64,000 nt of DNA from Lytechinus pictus (taxonomy: Eukaryota > Echinodermata > Echinoidea > Temnopleuroida > Toxopneustidae). A program made the translations under genes and the position numbers. The notes beneath the pieces were generated by a model. It worked only from the letters and a program-made list of their open reading frames with translations, ran no database searches and was not told the DNA's origin. Location: assembly GCF_037042905.1 (NCBI RefSeq), contig NC_087249.1, positions 14,255,901 through 14,319,900 on the forward strand. The letters run 5' to 3'. Below, in pieces: positions 59,709 through 64,000 of this stretch; within the stretch, counting starts at the first letter, position 1, and each line of letters starts with the position of its first letter.

Positions 59709-59930
59709 GTCACTGTTGGTGGACCACCTTCCAACGTCTTCCAAGAGAGATGAGATGTCTTCCTTGTCCCTTAACAACTACATATATCACAAACTATGTT
59801 GTTGATTGGTGTACATAATGGACTGCACTGGTCATTTTATTAAGTAATTATTATGTTTGTGTTTAATAGATAACTTTTTTTTAATAGGTAAATATTTGAA
59901 ATCAATAAACGTAAAATTTAAAGAAACTGG
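59709..59930 (+). other. Probable 3' UTR exon of the sushi gene with poly(A) signal
   Basis: A donor AAG|GTGCGT at 58479/58480 follows the stop codon by only three bases, and an acceptor ACAG lies at 59708. AATAAA at 59904-59909 ends the likely exon. This puts an intron just after the stop, close enough that it should not trigger nonsense-mediated decay. Confidence 0.5.
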
Positions 59931-61243
59931 CAGTATACTAAACGAATTATTAACACATACGCTACCCACTCTTTCATAAACTCATAATAGCACATGCATG
60001 AATCATATAGTTTTTATTCCTTTATCATTTTATGTTTTCGTCATTTGAAATACCTCTTGCCAATTTGTTTAATGTTTCCCGTTATTTTTTAAATTATTTC
60101 CGATTTTATTATAGTTGAATACTACAATGGCATACACACTATTCATTTCCCAGACACACAATTCACTTTCAGTTAATATTTCTTTCTAGAATTCCACAAC
60201 ACAAGTTTCAATACAATACTTTATCCGTAATATTTATTTTGTAATTATCTATGTTACTGTTTGAATATTTTTTTTTTCATTATTACCTTGTAATACATCG
60301 CAATTCGGCCTTAGCCGCGATGATGTCTTGATTTTATTAATAAACCATTTATCTATCTATCTATCTATCTTACACCGATGTTGAAATGTTTTAGGTGTTA
60401 GCTCAACACCCATTGATGTTATAACAGCTTGGTTGTTATTAATTTTAACGCTGTTTGAAGTTATGTTGAAATTCTAGGGTGTCATTTTAACACCACAGGG
60501 TGTGCTGGGCTCTTTAGGAACACCATGCAGTTTTAGTTTTAACACCCATTACATCATCCTTTTCTCCATTTGTTTGAGTAGGACCTTTGCTGATCTAGAG
60601 ATTAAGCAATGAATAGAGACTGAGTTGGATTATTTATGAAATACGTACAGGGTTTAAGGTTTCATTATAAAGGCTGACATTATCCTCTTCCTACTGTTGT
60701 ATTATGATGAGTGTTGGCGTGCCTTTTATGAACTTTGCTCTTCCTAAAATTTTATCTTGCATTATGATGTCATATATCATGTTCGAAGGGCTCGTGTGAA
60801 AATATTTGTTTTAACAGTAAACATTTACTGTCTAGTTTCTCTTTTCCTTACGAAAGTGCTTTCATAGTAAGTGTGCCTTGAATCAATTTTTTGTGTGTTT
60901 CCAGAAGATTTAAGAAAAATACGCTGATTGATCATCCTTATGAAAACAAATGTTTTTTTAATGCTGAAAACCACTCGTAGTCACGCTGTATTTTTTCTTA
61001 CAGATTCACAGTAACCTTTTTAGGCTTTATGAGTGTCAAACGTATGTTTGTTTGTGTACATTAATACTTACTAAATAAGTATTTTGGTTAGTGCGTTAAT
61101 GTATAGTAAACAATAATAATAAATGTATATATTTGTATAATGCATGATGCATCTAACATGGTTCCTGAGATGCTTCAATGTAACCATGGCCTCCATACAA
61201 GTAGGCCCTACTGCGAAACATAATGTATAAACCCAAGTTTGTC
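59931..61243. other. Gene-free stretch with repeat tails
   Basis: 60290-60372 looks like the 3' end of a LINE or SINE (CGGCCTTAGCCGCGATGATG, then TTAATAAACCATT and (TATC)n). 60380-60545 has AACACCC/GGTGTTA motifs like the hairpin elements at 13.6 and 14.4 kb but no clear arms. No gene is seen. Confidence 0.45.
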
Positions 61244-61263
61244 GGGGGGGGGGGGGGGGGGGG
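61244..61263. repeat. 20-base poly-G tract
   Basis: Longest G homopolymer in the window, able to form a quadruplex. Confidence 0.95.
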
Positions 61264-61556
61264 AGCAGCGCCAAGCTAAATTTATGGCGTTTTCTGCACA
61301 CATTTGCTTTTATTATAAAACACATTGACAATGGGCCCGGGAGAACAGGGTGCTGGTTTTAAAAAAATGACAAAAAAAAAAGAAATAATAATATTTTAAA
61401 AAGGTTTTCGTACCAAATGAAGGAAAATTTTGGTCAAATTATAACATTTCAGCATATCAACCTGATTTCCAAGGGGTGCTACCTATGGTGTATAACGTAG
61501 GCCAATACGCAACACCCCATGACATTGACCCTATATATTTGGTACTAGATGTGTAT

Positions 61557-62057
61557 TTAAAGGGGAAGTTCACCCTGCTAAAAAGTTTCTTGTAGATATT
61601 GTAGCAAAAAAATATTCAAAATATCATTGAAGGTTTGAGGAAAATCCATCAAAGATTTAAAAAGTTATAACTTGTAATAGAAGTTTCGTTTCTTGATTTG
61701 TGACGTCATATGCGAGCAGCTTTCCATGTATCGCGAATAAAAAAAAATCAATGAAATGTCATTTAAAAAAGATAAAAATAAATGGTGTGTATTGCACTAT
61801 CAGTACATCATTTCACACACGCTCCTTAAAGAAAGATATTTAGACAATCATGAACCATGACAAAAAAATGAATTTAATGCATTTTATATTATATAACAAT
61901 TGGATAAGCTGCTCGTATATGACGTCATTACAAAAAAATCTCTCATAAATTTTTAATCTGATAGATTTTTCTCAATTGTTCGCCAATATTTTTTTACTAT
62001 TTTTTCTGATATATATATTTATAATAAACTTTTCGTCAGGATGAACTCCCCCTTTAA
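61557..62057. mobile_element. TTAAAGGGG-type foldback element, complete
   Basis: Ends TTAAAGGGGAAGTTCACCCT and AGGATGAACTCCCCCTTTAA are inverted. The inner arms share TGACGTCATATGCGAGCAGC and GCTGCTCGTATATGACGTCA. TTAA at both extremes fits a TTAA target site. The best-preserved member of its group here. Confidence 0.9.
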
Positions 62058-63066
62058 AGTCCATGGTGTATTCTAACACTTGTAGGATGTGGCCCTTCAC
62101 AGACGGCGGTATTGTTTTTAACACCGAAACTGTGTAGAATGATTGATTTTCAACTATGAGCATTTTAACTCTTATATTAAAAGGTGCGCATGAGCAGAAA
62201 GAGGTCATTCCAGATAAGACCATCAAGGCGGTATTCAGATTCACTAACAAAAGTATTTGTGATACGATGATCTTGTAATTTTTCATGTATTCCTTTCATT
62301 CTTCATTTCATGTTCTTTTCATCCCATCCACAAGAGAGTAACAAATTTCGTAATCAGTGGTAATTGACAGTAGCCCAAATTAGTATAGACAATGTGCAGA
62401 TAGCGGACAAGCGATTTCAAAACTTTATCACAGACTGAGGTTACGTACAAGTCTTTATTTGCCGTGTCTCCTTTCTTGGAATTTGAATACCACAGAGTGT
62501 CGGATAACTAACGTAACATCATGATTCAAGTGTTAATGCTCACCCTAGTGAAAAATTTGAAAGGTCATGCGAGAAAACTTGATCAAGACCTAACGGCGAA
62601 TTTGCTTATTCAAACGAACTTGCTTTCTTTACAGCGCATCCCAGTAAAAAATAAAACTAGAAATACCAATGTCTTTTTAATACACTGAAATTCAATTGCG
62701 TTTGATAATTAGGTTATCATTGATATCAACCATTTTTTATAATTTATACAGATGTATTCGTGTTGTAGAGTCCTTTCCTAGATTTCGTTTCTTATGTCGT
62801 GTTCTTGTTTACCATTTTGTACTTTACTAAGACATATTTCAATAAATTTTCATGTAATAATAGTTATAATTCTTCCTTGATTTTTGTGTTTCTTATGATC
62901 ATTACAAATAATCGAAGAATAATTTGTTATTTTGTGATTTGTAAGTAACCATTAAAAATTGGTCTACTGAGAAAATTGTGAAAAAGAGTGGGAGAGAGAG
63001 AAAAGGAAGCAAATAATGAAGAAGTCCGGGAAAGTTATGAACGCTATTATCTTAGCATCCGTGTCC
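62058..63066. other. Gene-free stretch
   Basis: AT-rich DNA without a recognisable exon. AATAAA-like sites occur near 62840, but nothing upstream marks a gene end. Confidence 0.45.
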
Positions 63067-63230
63067 AGGGGCCCGTTGCATAAAAAATACTATTATGGTA
63101 ACTTCGCCATCTAATAGTAACTACCATGCCAAAAAAGTTCAACAACCAATCAGAATCAAGGATTTCAGGGAAGGTATATACTATTGAATGGCAAAATTAT
63201 TATAATAGTAACTTTTATCCAACGGACCCC
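63067..63230. mobile_element. GGGGCCCGTTGCATAAAA small foldback element
   Basis: Left end GGGGCCCGTTGCATAAAA is mirrored by TTTTATCCAACGGACCCC. ATAGTAACT/AGTTACTAT-type motifs pair inside. About 160 bp. Confidence 0.8.
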
Positions 63231-63439
63231 AGAACTACCCGAACAAGAATACAATTTTAACATAATCTAAACGATAATAGGGGGGATCGACGACTGTGTC
63301 CGAATATTCCCAATGTGCAGAAACACAACAAGACCGATTCCAATCGACTGATCGTCTCTGTCATTGGAAACAACGTAATAGATTTAGGGGGTGGATTCCA
63401 TATTCAAGTACACACTTGCGATTTGTGTTGATATTTTTT

Positions 63440-63715
63440 TTCATATCTATACATATTTAACCATATGGCTCTGGGAGCAGCCTCGATAGGTCTTTGACCC
63501 TTGTTGCTCCCCCACATTCTAGATTATGTTATTTTTTCTGTTGTCTTTTGCAGAGATTTAGGAGGTTCTGTTTTAATCTACTTTTTTTTTGCATGTATAG
63601 TTTTACAATCCCCTATATATATATCTGATGTTTTGTGATTCCTTATTGTAATGATTTCCTTGACATCTTTTATTTACGAATGTGGAAATAAACTTTATTT
63701 AGTCAGCCGGGGACT
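63440..63715 (+). repeat. Possible LINE 3' end
   Basis: TGGCTCTGGGAGCAGCCTCG, a T-rich middle and a terminal GTGGAAATAAACTTTATTT with poly(A) signal resemble a retroelement 3' UTR. No coding part precedes it. Confidence 0.35.
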
Positions 63716-63734
63716 CGTTTCGACTGCGTGAATA

Positions 63735-64000
63735 AAGCGTTAAGGCCCGTTTACACCGCATCCGGCACGGCGACCGTGCACGGCACCACGGCAATCCGGC
63801 ACGGCAAAAAAAATCGATCCCCACTAAATCCTATGAAACTGTTTCCACTTCAACGGTGCCGTGCCGTATTGTACAACACGGCGTAATTTGCCGGATTTGC
63901 AGATCGATCAGCAAGCCATTTTCAGAGCACGGCACACGGTTTTTTCACTTCTGGCCAATCACAGTCCAGATAAATTACGTCATTGCCCACATATTTTCTG
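63735..64000. mobile_element. Left part of a GC-rich foldback element, cut by the window end
   Basis: Starts AAGGCCCGTTTACACCGCAT and repeats CCGGCACGG/CCGTGCC motifs in both orientations, comparable to the element at 51572. The right end is outside the window. Confidence 0.5.

Overview
This is animal nuclear DNA: AT-rich, with spliced genes, GT-AG introns and no bacterial-style operons. It is most likely an echinoderm, probably a sea urchin. The repeats (GCGAGCGCGAAGCGCGAGCTG satellites, tRNA-headed SINEs, CR1/L2-like LINEs, many foldback elements) suit that, and a palindrome at 45.7 kb carries a histone-type stem-loop plus CAAGAAAGA, the downstream element known from sea urchin histone genes. 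The organism is an inference.

Layout: 1-8.5 kb holds no gene, only satellites, a truncated LINE and foldback elements. 8.5-18.5 kb (minus) and 21.0-25.5 kb (plus) hold two complete seven-exon short-chain dehydrogenase/reductase genes of the DHRS11 family. They lie head to head around a 2.5-kb shared upstream region and each encodes 251 residues. 25.5-32.7 kb is intergenic and repeat-rich. 32.7-46.6 kb holds a third DHRS11 copy with only exons 4-7. It carries a 2-bp insertion and a stop codon, and a 3.3-kb LINE and a 1.5-kb tandem repeat sit inside its last intron. 45.6-45.8 kb is the histone-like palindrome. 46.6-50.5 kb is intergenic repeats. 50.6-59.9 kb (plus) is a four-coding-exon gene for a 213-residue membrane protein with a signal peptide, furin-type site, one sushi domain, a transmembrane segment and a PPPY tail, similar in layout to vertebrate SUSD6. 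59.9-64 kb is repeats.

The three DHRS11 copies share intron positions and phases, so they are segmental duplicates. Exon 1 of the two intact copies differs at one base of 132, while exon 2 differs at roughly one base in six, which points to gene conversion. Most other open frames are shadows of repeats. Exon coordinates were read by eye from splice sites and homology between the copies; no RNA evidence was available.
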